Shown here in pieces: positions 36,757 to 45,945 of a stretch of 64,000 nucleotides of DNA (position 1 is its first letter; each line of letters opens with the position of its first letter). The translations under genes and the position numbers were made by a program. The notes beneath the pieces were generated by a model. The model did no database searches. It saw only the letters and a list, made by a program, of their open reading frames with translations, and was not told the DNA's origin. This DNA is from Herminiimonas sp. GTDB lineage: Bacteria; Pseudomonadota; Gammaproteobacteria; Burkholderiales; Burkholderiaceae_D. The DNA is taken from assembly GCA_028292265.1 (NCBI GenBank), contig JAQGMR010000053.1:62001-126000 (forward strand), given 5' to 3'.

Positions 36757-37500
36757 ATGCCTTCGCAAACAGCCCTTGTTCTATTCAGCGGCGGCCAGGA
36801 TTCCGCCACCTGCCTTGCGTGGGCGCTCGCGCGGTATGAGCGCGTTGAGACGATCGGCTTCGACTATGGACAGCGTCACATTGTCGAGTTGACGGTGCGT
36901 CCGGCAGTTCTTCAGAAAACCCGCGAGATGTCGGCCGACTGGAATGCGCGGCTGCGGGAAGATCACATGATTGACCTCTCGGTCCTGGGCGAAATATCGG
37001 ATACCGCGCTGACGAGTAATGTAGCGATTGCCATGCAGGCCAACGGCTTGCCCAACACGTTTGTCCCGGGCCGCAACCTGCTGTTCCTCACAATCGCAGC
37101 GACCGTAGCGTACCGACGCGGGCTCAATGTGCTGGTCGGCGGCATGTGCGAGACGGACTATTCGGGTTATCCAGACTGCCGTGACGAGACCATGAAGGCT
37201 ATGGAGAAGGCGCTGCAATTGGGCATGGCAACGCCCATGGCAATTGCTACGCCGCTCATGTGGATCGACAAGGCCGCTACCTGGAAACTGGCCGAGGACC
37301 TGGGCGGCGCGGCCCTGGTCGAGATGATCCGCACCGAGACCCATACTTGCTATCTCGGAGAGCGCGGCGCATTGCATGAATGGGGGCATGGCTGCGGCCA
37401 CTGTCCGGCATGCCAACTGAGGGCACGCGGCTATGCGCAGTACCGCGGCGCAGTGAATCCTGAGGGGATTACCGGCACCTCGCAGGAGCCGGGCGGGTGA
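36757..37500 (+). CDS. queC: 7-cyano-7-deazaguanine synthase
   Basis: A 247-residue enzyme that converts 7-carboxy-7-deazaguanine to preQ0 with ATP and ammonia, in queuosine synthesis. The PP-loop ATP motif [16 protein letters not shown] is at the N-terminus, the conserved [16 protein letters not shown] in the middle and the zinc ligands C-x8[17 protein letters not shown] cluster at the C-terminus ([11 protein letters not shown] and [14 protein letters not shown]). Other queuosine genes are not in the window. Confidence 0.96.
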   Translation: MPSQTALVLFSGGQDSATCLAWALARYERVETIGFDYGQRHIVELTVRPAVLQKTREMSADWNARLREDHMIDLSVLGEISDTALTSNVAIAMQANGLPNTFVPGRNLLFLTIAATVAYRRGLNVLVGGMCETDYSGYPDCRDETMKAMEKALQLGMATPMAIATPLMWIDKAATWKLAEDLGGAALVEMIRTETHTCYLGERGALHEWGHGCGHCPACQLRARGYAQYRGAVNPEGITGTSQEPGG

Positions 37501-37543
37501 TCGTTGCCGGCGCAAATCGGCTTCCGTCTGCTAGAGGGAATCC

Positions 37544-38392
37544 ATGAGAGCGGACAAATGCCTTGCGGTTTTCTTGACCAGTATTTTGCTTCTGGCGGGC
37601 TTGCCGGCAGCGGCTCACGAGTTCTGGATGACGTCCACCCCCTTCGCCGTTCCGACCGGCGGGACAGCCGACGTGAACCTTTACGTTGGCCAATTCTTCG
37701 AAGGTGATTCCATACCGCTTTCGGCACAATACGTAACCGACTTCCATCGCTATACCGTAGCCGGCGCCGAAGATCTGATCAGGCTGGTGCCACGTTCGTC
37801 ACGAGGCGGGGTGAGCGTAGCGTTCAAAACGCCCGGCGCCCATGTGCTTGCGATTGACACCCATCCCAATCTTGTGACGCTCTCTGAAGATCAGTTCAAC
37901 TATTACCTTGCGGATGAGGGACTCAGTTCGATCAAGCAGTTACGGGAGGAGCGGGGCGGCTCGCCTGGTGCCATTGAAGCCGCCAAATCCCTGGGTGCGA
38001 CCAAGCGCAACCGCGAACAATATCGGCGGCACATAAAAGCGTTGGTCCGGGTCGGAGGAAAATCGGATGAGACGGTATTTATGCATACCGGCCAAAGGCT
38101 GGAAATCGTACCGCTTGCCGATCCACTTTTCTGGCAGGCCGGCACCCCTCACAAGTTCCGCGTGCTGTATGAAGGCAAGCAGCTGGCCGGGGTGCTTGTG
38201 AAAGCATGGAACAAGCAGAACATGCAGACACTTGCGATTCGCGCGGTCGCCAACGACGAAGGTCTGGTCAGCCTGAATCTTCCCTTTCGCGGCATGTGGA
38301 TGTTAAGCGCGGTACATATGCTTCCAGTAACCGATGACCCGGCGCTCGACTGGCAAAGCCTCTGGGCAAATCTCAGTTTTGAACTGGATTGA
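37544..38392 (+). CDS. DUF4198 domain-containing exported protein
   Basis: A 282-residue secreted protein with a signal peptide ending PAAAH, then HEFWMTSTPFAVPTGGTADVNLYVGQ. This beginning with His-Glu-Phe-Trp and the following beta-sandwich are the marks of the DUF4198 family, which has been linked to metal (Ni/Co) handling in other bacteria. A mature N-terminal His could take part in metal binding. The gene stands alone; the metal role is inference. Confidence 0.8.
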   Translation: MRADKCLAVFLTSILLLAGLPAAAHEFWMTSTPFAVPTGGTADVNLYVGQFFEGDSIPLSAQYVTDFHRYTVAGAEDLIRLVPRSSRGGVSVAFKTPGAHVLAIDTHPNLVTLSEDQFNYYLADEGLSSIKQLREERGGSPGAIEAAKSLGATKRNREQYRRHIKALVRVGGKSDETVFMHTGQRLEIVPLADPLFWQAGTPHKFRVLYEGKQLAGVLVKAWNKQNMQTLAIRAVANDEGLVSLNLPFRGMWMLSAVHMLPVTDDPALDWQSLWANLSFELD

Positions 38393-38707
38393 GGTGGCGA
38401 AGTAATGCAATCAGGGGCATTGGGCCTTCGACTGCGAATCAGATTGCCGCGCCCCTATTCAACACACCACTTCACGCGTGAGTCTGCATAAATCCAGATA
38501 GCGACGTGACGACGGCGCGAAAAATCCTCTGGCGCATGCAAAGCAGATTGCCTTCTGCCAAGACGGTGTAGTCCCTTTCCGACAAGCCAATCTACCCTCC
38601 ACCGATACCGGCGATAGTCGCCCCGCGGGACAATGTCGCACTAGCAGCGAACGCGCAGGGTGGCGGCCTCCTCTGCGCACTCGCACTGCCCCAAACTGGA
38701 GGAATAC
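38393..38707. other. Intergenic region before the diiron enzyme gene
   Basis: 315 bases with no supportable gene and no recognised RNA. The end contains the ribosome binding site CTGGAGGAATAC of the next gene. A promoter is expected here but I cannot point to convincing hexamers. Confidence 0.35.
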
Positions 38708-40330
38708 ATGGCATGGAACAATCTGCAGTCCAACGGCAGCGGGGCAGTCGCACGAGCGCCGTTACCGACCTTGCGACTGATCGACAAGGACCTGCAATCC
38801 ACGGCTGAGACGCCAAACCGGGATCTCTACTTCGCGTTATCGCGGTGCACCCCTTCTCTGGAAGCGCGCACGAAAGCGAAAGACTTGCTTCGAACCTCGC
38901 TGCAAGGTTTCGGCGACTTGCACACCGTGCTGGACGACGACCTCCCGACCGACTTCGACGATTTGGAGCAGTGGAGTCTGGCGTCGGTCGCACAAGCCGG
39001 TGCGGATTACCAGGCTTATCTCGCTGCTCGCAAGCAGGGTGAGCCGCGCCGCTATTTCCCCACGCGGTCCCATGCCCTCCATTTCCTGAAGGCGGTGGCG
39101 CCGACCAAGTTGGTGGACGGATCATGGCTGTATGGCCTTGCCCGCCAGTGGGACGATCCAGCCTTTACCCCGCTGGTTCAAACCTATCTGGATGAACTCG
39201 GCAATGGCATTCCGGAGCAGAACCATGTTGTGATCTACCGCCGACTGCTTTCCGCAAACGGGTGCGGCAACTGGCAATCATTACCAGACGATTACTTCGC
39301 GCAAGGGGCGGTTCAGCTGGCTCTGGCACACAGCGCGGAAGAGTTCCTGCCGGAGATCATCGGATTCAACCTCGGTTATGAGCAGCTGCCCCTGCATTTG
39401 CTAATTACCGCCTATGAGTTGGATGAGCTTGGCATCGATCCGACTTATTTCACATTGCATGTCACCGTTGATAATCTGGTGACTGGCCACGCGCGAATGG
39501 CGCTCGATGCGTTGTCAACCTGCGACCGGGGAAGCCTGTCCACGCGGGAGTTCCAGGAGCGGGTGCGACGGGGATACCGCCTCAATAACGTTGGCGTGTC
39601 GACCACCGCCGCAATAGCGGCGTTTGACCTGGAGCACGAGGTTATCGCGTGCCTCACGGCCAAGGCCGTCGTGGGCCAGCATGTGCATTCCAATTACTGC
39701 CGCTTCGACGGACGCGCGGTCAATGACTGGCTTTCAGACCCCGCCGCCATTCCGGAATTTCTGGCAACGCTGCAACGGCGCGGATGGATTCAACGCCATC
39801 AGGACCCGACCAATAGCCGCTTTTGGCGGCTCGTTCACGGCGATCGCGCCTCGATGTTCGGCGTCTTCATGCCGAATGAACTGCAACTGATTTACGACTG
39901 GATCGCAGGCGATACCGCGAACGGCGCCTCTTATCTGATGACCGCCACAACGACCACTGACGCGAAAGACATTCGGCAGCCGTCCGTGCGGGTGACGCCG
40001 TTCCGGACGCAACGTCGAAGCGGCGCGGCGGTCAGTGCGCTTCAAGCTTCTGAAGCCAAACCACGAAGCGCTCGTGGATTGCTGCGGCTCCCCTCGGAAC
40101 ATCGCGCCGTAGCGGCTGGCGAACGGGATATTGACAGCCAGTCCGCGCTGAGCGCGGCCGGTTTCCGTTTCGAACTGCGCGACCTGGAAGAAAAATTGGC
40201 GGCGGCTTCCAGCCGCGAAGAGATGGCAGCGATTCTTGTGCCGCTACTCTCTCCGGCGCGTCACCATACGCCGCAAGGCCTGATGGCTACGCGGGTTTTT
40301 GCGCAATTGCTGGCGTTCGCCGGCGCCTGA
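38708..40330 (+). CDS. Haem-oxygenase-like diiron enzyme (iron-containing redox family)
   Basis: A 540-residue protein. Residues about 130-270 match the Haem_oxygenas_2/HDO family: LDELGNGIPEQNHVVIYRRLL (E163, E170, H173), LPEIIGFNLGYE (E216, E225) and YFTLHVTVDNLVTGHA (H251, D255, H261). These carboxylates and histidines are candidate ligands of a non-haem diiron centre. Characterised HDOs oxidise amines, fatty acids or amino acids in natural-product pathways (UndA, SznF, BesC). Residues 270-540 carry an additional helical region of unknown role. The ATG at 38708 has GGAGG upstream. It is in an operon with a methyltransferase 10 bp downstream. Confidence 0.82.
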   Translation: MAWNNLQSNGSGAVARAPLPTLRLIDKDLQSTAETPNRDLYFALSRCTPSLEARTKAKDLLRTSLQGFGDLHTVLDDDLPTDFDDLEQWSLASVAQAGADYQAYLAARKQGEPRRYFPTRSHALHFLKAVAPTKLVDGSWLYGLARQWDDPAFTPLVQTYLDELGNGIPEQNHVVIYRRLLSANGCGNWQSLPDDYFAQGAVQLALAHSAEEFLPEIIGFNLGYEQLPLHLLITAYELDELGIDPTYFTLHVTVDNLVTGHARMALDALSTCDRGSLSTREFQERVRRGYRLNNVGVSTTAAIAAFDLEHEVIACLTAKAVVGQHVHSNYCRFDGRAVNDWLSDPAAIPEFLATLQRRGWIQRHQDPTNSRFWRLVHGDRASMFGVFMPNELQLIYDWIAGDTANGASYLMTATTTTDAKDIRQPSVRVTPFRTQRRSGAAVSALQASEAKPRSARGLLRLPSEHRAVAAGERDIDSQSALSAAGFRFELRDLEEKLAAASSREEMAAILVPLLSPARHHTPQGLMATRVFAQLLAFAGA

Positions 40331-40340
40331 AAGGACTGTC

Positions 40341-41288
40341 ATGGGCGATTCGCTGACGGACGCCGCCGACCTGGCATTGCTTCATCTTGGAAGCTTGCTA
40401 CGGACCGAAGGCTATCGCTTCACGACGATCACGCCCGCCTCGCATGCGCGCGTCAATGCTCGGCCCTCAAACAGACTGGCCCGCGACAACGCAGGCGTTT
40501 TTGGATGGAGTCGGGCGTTTGAGCGTGAAACCGTGTCGGCGGCCGTCTTTGATGCGATGGAAGCGGCGGGCATCTTGCAAAAAGACGGCGATTATTGGCG
40601 GAGTAGCTTGCGGTTGTCTTCGCTCGGCGATCTGCTGTTTTTTCACTCTGCGTTTCCAACCGACGCCAAGGACGCGGTTTTCTTCGGTCCAGACTCGTAC
40701 CGGTTCGCGGCGGCCATTCAAAACCTGCTGGACGAGGACATCGCGTTCAACACGGCGATTGACGTCGGCTGCGGCGCCGGTGTTGGCGCCATTCTCGTTG
40801 CAGCCGAAGGCGCGGCATTGAAAGTGATTGCCTCGGACATCAACGACGCCGCGCTGCGGCTCACTCAAGTCAATGCGGCCCTCAATGGTGTAACGGTCAC
40901 AACCGTTCATAGCGACATACTGGAGTCTTGCGAGGGCAGCTTTGAATTGATCCTTGCCAATCCGCCTTACATCATGGATGCGGCTGGCCTCGCGTATCGT
41001 GACGGTGGTAGCGATTTCGGCGCCGGGATATCCATGAAGCTGATTGAGCAGGGCCATGCCCGACTTGCGCCGGAGGGACGACTTTTGCTCTATACCGGAT
41101 CCGCGATTGTCGATGGACGAGACCCGCTGCGCGAATGGGTCGAGGCGCAATTTCCGCGGTCGACGGCGTCCTGGGAATATGGTGAACTCGATCCCGATGT
41201 TTTTGGCGAAGAGCTGTCGAAAGACGCGTATGAAACCGTCGACCGGATCGCGGTCGTGGTCCTTGACATGAGAAGCCCTGCCGCCTGA
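40341..41288 (+). CDS. NPPY-type SAM-dependent methyltransferase
   Basis: A 315-residue class I methyltransferase. The SAM motif is DVGCGAGVGA (141-150), and NPPY at 207-210 is the signature of enzymes methylating planar nitrogens (HemK/PrmC, RlmG-like, N6-adenine) or related small molecules. Residues 1-110 form a separate N-terminal region with a winged-helix look (AVFDAMEAAGILQKDGDYW). The start follows the diiron gene by 10 bases. It resembles neither prmC nor prmB closely. The pairing suggests a small molecule or peptide substrate shared with the diiron enzyme; that is inference. Confidence 0.83.
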   Translation: MGDSLTDAADLALLHLGSLLRTEGYRFTTITPASHARVNARPSNRLARDNAGVFGWSRAFERETVSAAVFDAMEAAGILQKDGDYWRSSLRLSSLGDLLFFHSAFPTDAKDAVFFGPDSYRFAAAIQNLLDEDIAFNTAIDVGCGAGVGAILVAAEGAALKVIASDINDAALRLTQVNAALNGVTVTTVHSDILESCEGSFELILANPPYIMDAAGLAYRDGGSDFGAGISMKLIEQGHARLAPEGRLLLYTGSAIVDGRDPLREWVEAQFPRSTASWEYGELDPDVFGEELSKDAYETVDRIAVVVLDMRSPAA

Positions 41289-41574
41289 GCCCGAATACAA
41301 CGCCAGGGCGCGCGTGGTTTCTCACGTGGCGGGTGGCTAGATCCAGGCCTCTACCGCGACGTTGCGCACGGTCTCCGTGGCCGTGAACGCGCGCAATTAC
41401 TTCTTGCCCCTCCTTGTGCCGCTGCCCGCGCCGCAGCCCTACTTGTGCGAAGCGTCGGCAAGTCGGTCACGGATGCCTGGTTGGCAGGACACTGTGACGA
41501 CCGCTTGTGTTCGCTTATGGAACGTTTTGGCCTATTTCGTTACTTACCTCCCATTAGAAGTCGGGAGATGCGTG

Positions 41575-42873
41575 ATGGCGAACAGAATAAACCACGGCAA
41601 GCCAGCAGGAAGGTTGGGGCTTGCGGCCAGTCCGCCGACAGTGCGCAACGAGGATATGGCGTCCACTTCCGGCAAGGCGCCGTCTGGCGCCAGGCTTCCG
41701 CCACCCGCCCTGGGCAGGTCGGAGGCCCGAAATTTCATCCGGAAGCAGGTCCAGCAGGAGAAGCTTTCCGCTGAGGTGCTGCAGGATCTGCGTCGGCCCG
41801 CCCAGTTCCTGGAGCCGGAGCTTCATCGCGTCGGGGACTCCTGGGAATTCCGGAACATCGTCCTCCACTCGAAGAGTGAGCAAGCTGCCCCTGCCCTCGT
41901 TTCGTCATTTGCCAGTCTGGGTTGGAAGCAACCGCCTACGTCCATGCGCAATCGCGCGCTAGTCAAGGTACAGTCAGAAGTGACCGAGAAGCGAGGACAG
42001 AACATCTTCCTGCTGGACGTGCGCCTGACAAATGAAGGCAGCAGGGTGTGCATGCTTCGGCAGGACGACTCCGCGCAGCTGGCGGTGGACCACAAGAAGG
42101 GAAACCAGGAGCTCGTGCAACAAGCAGTGAAGGCGGACCGGAAATGGCTTTCGCTCACCCGGCCAGAACAATGGAAGGGCACGCGGTTGGCCGGCCAGCA
42201 GCGGGACAGCCAGGTCGAGATGCTTGTCGCGCGCTTGAACGAGGTCGCACTCGATTCCTTTGCCCGCAGCTATGTCGACTTTGTCGAAAGCACGCCATCG
42301 TTGATGCTGGGGATAATCAAGGCCGGTTTCGGAAAGGTCGACCCCGACGACGACCATCCATTCGAGACTGACAAGGCGGACGTAACCGCCCGGCTGCTGG
42401 AAAGGTTTGCGGACCGCCGAATCACGAGCGATGCGGTGAAAAAGCTGCCCGCGCAAGTCCTGGGTGACTGCTTTCGTCGACTGCTGCATAGCTGGGACGG
42501 GCAACTTCTGAATGCCGACCGCGCCATGCTGGTCGCGCTGGACTGCGGCGAATTGCAAGGGCAGCACCTTGAACAGCTTGGCCATCACATTAGCGGATTG
42601 CCAGGCGAGGAGCGCGATTTCCTGGGCGTGGTGCTGAAGAGCCTCCAGCAATTCGACGACGAACTGGGTGACGTTTGCACGCGGCTGGCACCGGCGTTGA
42701 TACCAGGTTTTGAAATATGGGACAGAATGCCGGCGCGCATCATGAAATTCATGGTAAATCACGTCGACCAATTGTTCCCGGCCCTGCCTCCACTCGAAAA
42801 GCTGCAGCGAGATCTGCAATCCTCCCCTATCCGCTTTAGCCCGCCCGACGCGATCAGGCAGGCGTTGGTCTAG
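41575..42873 (+). CDS. Unrecognised 432-residue protein with disordered N-terminus
   Basis: I do not recognise the family. The first 50 residues are Gly/Ser/Pro/Ala-rich and probably disordered (MANRINHGKPAGRLG...). A mixed domain follows (residues about 60-190), then a helix-rich C-terminal half. There is no signal peptide or transmembrane helix. I chose the ATG at 41575 because GGGAG lies eight bases upstream; the in-frame extension back to 41362 looks non-coding. The layout, a flexible Ser/Gly-rich head on a soluble helical body, is also that of type III effectors, but no chaperone gene is adjacent. Coding bias is GC-rich like the neighbours. Product unknown. Confidence 0.7.
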   Translation: MANRINHGKPAGRLGLAASPPTVRNEDMASTSGKAPSGARLPPPALGRSEARNFIRKQVQQEKLSAEVLQDLRRPAQFLEPELHRVGDSWEFRNIVLHSKSEQAAPALVSSFASLGWKQPPTSMRNRALVKVQSEVTEKRGQNIFLLDVRLTNEGSRVCMLRQDDSAQLAVDHKKGNQELVQQAVKADRKWLSLTRPEQWKGTRLAGQQRDSQVEMLVARLNEVALDSFARSYVDFVESTPSLMLGIIKAGFGKVDPDDDHPFETDKADVTARLLERFADRRITSDAVKKLPAQVLGDCFRRLLHSWDGQLLNADRAMLVALDCGELQGQHLEQLGHHISGLPGEERDFLGVVLKSLQQFDDELGDVCTRLAPALIPGFEIWDRMPARIMKFMVNHVDQLFPALPPLEKLQRDLQSSPIRFSPPDAIRQALV

Positions 42874-43038
42874 GCAACCCGCCAGACGGCACTTGCCCAC
42901 GAGGCGGGTCCTGATGCCGTCCAGGAAAGAGGGAGGCATAAGGCCTACCGATCTTGGGGCCTGGTTTGGCTGGAATGCTGCCTGCGCCGCATTAGTCGGC
43001 CGACGCGCGCGGATGATAGCTGAGCACGGACCGACCCC

Positions 43039-45597
43039 CTACCTGAACCCCGCGCTGGAGCCGGCGCTTCCACCAGAACCGGAATCACCCGCGCTTTCCT
43101 GGCCAAGCGACTGCTCCAGCGCCTGGCGCGCCGCCATTCTTGCCCGGGCGGCCGGGTCGCGCGCGGACGCGATAGGGGCGCTCGGTGCCTCAACCGACGG
43201 CGCGCCGCCTGCAGCGCCGGCATCCTGCTGCTGCCCCCGCATGAGCATTTCCATGCCCTGCGCATCGCCAATCAAGGTCGACCCGTCCGGTGCCTGACGT
43301 ACGAGTATTTGCGATTCAGCCTGCGTAATCTGCGCGTCCAGCCCCGGTTGCACTCGGCGGGCTTCCATCAGCATGGCTGAATGATCGGGCTTGGGGAATT
43401 TCGCCTTCGCATCTATCAGCTTTTCCTTCAGCGCCTCCTTGAAGAAATCGGCCACCAGCAGCAATGCGTTATGGCCGCCCTGCCCCCAATAATCGCTGCG
43501 AATGGTAACGCGCGCGTCGTTGAAGCCGATCCAGGATCCGGCAACCAGGTTCGGATGCATCATGATGAACCAGCCGTCGGTGTTGAACTGTGTGGTGCCA
43601 GTCTTGCCCGCCACATCGGCAGTAATGCCAAACCGATTGCGAACCGCCGTACCAGTGCCACGACTGAGCACACCGCGCATCATGTCGATCAACTCCACTG
43701 ACGACTTGACGGACATGGCGCGCCGCGGCGCGTCGCTGAACTGGGCCACGACCTTGCCGTCGCGATCGACAATGCTGCTGACCACGATCGGCTTGCGGTA
43801 CTCGCCCTGTTGCGCAATCGTGCTGTAGGCCGATACCATTTCCAGCAGCGTCACGGGGCTGGTGCCAAGGGCCAGCGAAGGCACCGGATCAAGGCGACTG
43901 CGCGTAATGCCGGTTGCCTGCGCCAGGCTGACAATGTCCGGCAGGCCGACATCCCGCATCACTTGCGCCGTGATGGTATTGCGCGAGAAGACGAGACCAT
44001 CGCGAAGAGTCATGGGCCGACCCGAACCGACCGTCATGTCGGTCGGTTTCCACATGCTGCCATCCGGCGCGCGGATTTCGATCGGGCCATCCGGGTAGGA
44101 CCGGTTCGGACTAAAACCCATTTCGAGCGCAGCGCCGTAGACAATCGGCTTGAAGGTGGAGCCGGGTTGCCGCATGGCCTGCGCGACATGGTCGAACTGG
44201 TCCCGACTGAAATCGCGGCTGCCGACCCATGCCTTCACTTCTGACGTCACCGGGTCGATGGCAACAAAACCGGCTTCCAGGCGCGTCTTGCTTTCACGCA
44301 GTTGCGCCATAACCTCGGGGTCAGCGCGCAGCCGCGAAAGAACAGCTTTCTCGGCCTGCCCAGCCGCGACGGCCTTTCGGAACTGCGGCGTTTCACGAAG
44401 GAAGCTGTCGAGCAGGTCGCTGCGTTCGCTCCAGAAATAACGGAACGGTTCAACGCGTCGCCGCATTGAGGTGTAGGCCGCTGGCGTTTGCGACAGCAGG
44501 TGCTGTGACTTCTGCGCCCATTCCACGTCGACTACATCCTGCAAGGCTTTGGTCTGGCGAGCCACCGAGTTGATTGCAAGTTCCTGCAGTTCGGGATCGA
44601 GCGTGGTGTTGATCACGAGACCATCGGCATAAAGGTCGACGTCATTCTTCTCGGCCCAATCAGACACCCAGCGACGAACGTAGTCGGTGAAATGGGTGCT
44701 CACGCCGGCCTGCTCCGGCTGCCGGTTGAAACGTATCTGCAAGGGCTTGGCCCGCATCGATTTGTAGTCATCCGGCGACAGTTCATGAGCCCGTAATAAC
44801 TGGTTCAATACCACGTTGCGGCGGGTTCGGGCGCGTTCCGGATTTACTACCGGATTGTAATAATGGGTTCCTTTCAGCATGCCCACCAGCGTCGCGCTCT
44901 CGAGCACATTCAGTTGCGCCGCCGACTTGTCGAAGTAGGTGCGCGATGCCATCTCAATGCCGAAGACGTTATAGAGAAACGGCACAGTGTTGAGGTAAAT
45001 TTCCAGTATCTGGTCCTTGCTGTATTTCCGCTCTATCTTCTCGGCGGTGACCATTTCCTTCAGTTTGCGCATGATATTGCGCGAGCGACCGATCTCGTCT
45101 GGGAACAGGTTCCGCGCAAGTTGCTGGGTGACAGTGGATCCGCCCTGCGTATCGCCACCGGCGGTGTGGAACAGCGCGGCCGCAGTGCGGCTGAAATCGA
45201 CGCCGTGGTGCTCATAAAAGCGCTTGTCCTCGGTCGCGACCAGCGCCTTTGCCACATAGGGCGAAATCCGGTCCAGCGGCACCCATTCACGCTGCAAATT
45301 CTTGAAGCTGCCGAGCTGGCTGCCGTCGGCCGCCAGGATAATGCTGGGGCGCTCCGCCTTGATATCCTTGAGGCCATCTACTTCCGGCGTGTCCGGCCAG
45401 ACAATGAAATAGATGAATGCGACGCTGATCCCGGAAAGCATGACGCCGGTGAAAAGCACCAGCTTGAGTGTGTGCAGCAGCTGCGCCCAGATTTTTTGTC
45501 CGACTGTATAAGTCCGGGGCGTGCCCGTCCGGCTTCCCATTCGGGATGTCTTGCCCGCAGAGGCAGGAGACTGTCCCCCGTTGTCGTCCGTTTCCAA
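43039..45597 (-). CDS. Penicillin-binding protein 1A, bifunctional
   Basis: An 852-residue class A PBP that polymerises and crosslinks peptidoglycan. One transmembrane helix (about 45-67) follows a cytoplasmic head. The GT51 glycosyltransferase has VATEDKRFYEHHGVD (E123) and GGSTVTQQLARN. The transpeptidase has SxxK (S480-K483 in QPGSTFKP), SxN (S538-N540) and KTG (665-667). The C-terminal 80 residues are Ala/Gly/Gln-rich and disordered. Divergent from the NERD gene. E. coli would call it mrcA/ponA; the symbol is left open because the lineage may have more than one copy. Confidence 0.94.
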   Translation of the reverse strand: METDDNGGQSPASAGKTSRMGSRTGTPRTYTVGQKIWAQLLHTLKLVLFTGVMLSGISVAFIYFIVWPDTPEVDGLKDIKAERPSIILAADGSQLGSFKNLQREWVPLDRISPYVAKALVATEDKRFYEHHGVDFSRTAAALFHTAGGDTQGGSTVTQQLARNLFPDEIGRSRNIMRKLKEMVTAEKIERKYSKDQILEIYLNTVPFLYNVFGIEMASRTYFDKSAAQLNVLESATLVGMLKGTHYYNPVVNPERARTRRNVVLNQLLRAHELSPDDYKSMRAKPLQIRFNRQPEQAGVSTHFTDYVRRWVSDWAEKNDVDLYADGLVINTTLDPELQELAINSVARQTKALQDVVDVEWAQKSQHLLSQTPAAYTSMRRRVEPFRYFWSERSDLLDSFLRETPQFRKAVAAGQAEKAVLSRLRADPEVMAQLRESKTRLEAGFVAIDPVTSEVKAWVGSRDFSRDQFDHVAQAMRQPGSTFKPIVYGAALEMGFSPNRSYPDGPIEIRAPDGSMWKPTDMTVGSGRPMTLRDGLVFSRNTITAQVMRDVGLPDIVSLAQATGITRSRLDPVPSLALGTSPVTLLEMVSAYSTIAQQGEYRKPIVVSSIVDRDGKVVAQFSDAPRRAMSVKSSVELIDMMRGVLSRGTGTAVRNRFGITADVAGKTGTTQFNTDGWFIMMHPNLVAGSWIGFNDARVTIRSDYWGQGGHNALLLVADFFKEALKEKLIDAKAKFPKPDHSAMLMEARRVQPGLDAQITQAESQILVRQAPDGSTLIGDAQGMEMLMRGQQQDAGAAGGAPSVEAPSAPIASARDPAARARMAARQALEQSLGQESAGDSGSGGSAGSSAGFR

Positions 45598-45945
45598 ATC
45601 GATTCTCTCTTTTGCAGACGTGAGTGATGGAATTTATGACAAGACATTCGGCCTTTAGTTTTGCTTGCCGCACAAACGCACGACTGCGACAGAAAGGATG
45701 CCGGGAACTAATGCGAATAATCAACATTGGTTGCTATTGGGCGAGCGCAAAAGCGCGGCGTGGCGGCTAACGCCACGCCCAATCTGGAGCGCGTTGGGTG
45801 GGGTCGACACCGGACTGTCTGTAGTAATCTTTGCGCGCGTAGGGTCAAATCCGGCAAAATCGCTCAGCGCGTGAACCGCTGCCTGTGTCCTAAAGGGATC
45901 CAGGCATCTGGGCACGCGACTCCCACTTCATGAAGGCACCATTAC
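45598..45945. other. Divergent intergenic region PBP1A / NERD gene
   Basis: 348 bases with no supportable gene. It contains a compact set of inverted repeats at 45736-45783 (annotated separately). Promoters for both genes are expected, but none is clear. Confidence 0.4.
45736..45783. repeat. 48-base structured palindromic element
   Basis: The 48 bases are bounded by ATTGGGCG and its exact complement CGCCCAAT. Inside are GCGC-AAAA-GCGC and GGCGTGGCG-GCTAA-CGCCACGCC; the second hairpin shares four bases with the right outer arm, so the two folds partly compete. No T tract follows either side, so it is not a simple terminator. I saw no second copy in the window. It could be a REP-like element or a structured leader. 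Confidence 0.55.

Noticed and set aside
41362..41574. 71-codon upstream extension of the unrecognised 432-residue protein
   Set aside because: Composition looks non-coding and a proper ribosome binding site precedes the ATG at 41575 instead.
42878..42909. ACCCGCC...GGCGGGT stem after the unrecognised gene
   Set aside because: No T tract follows and the loop is long, so a terminator is not supported.
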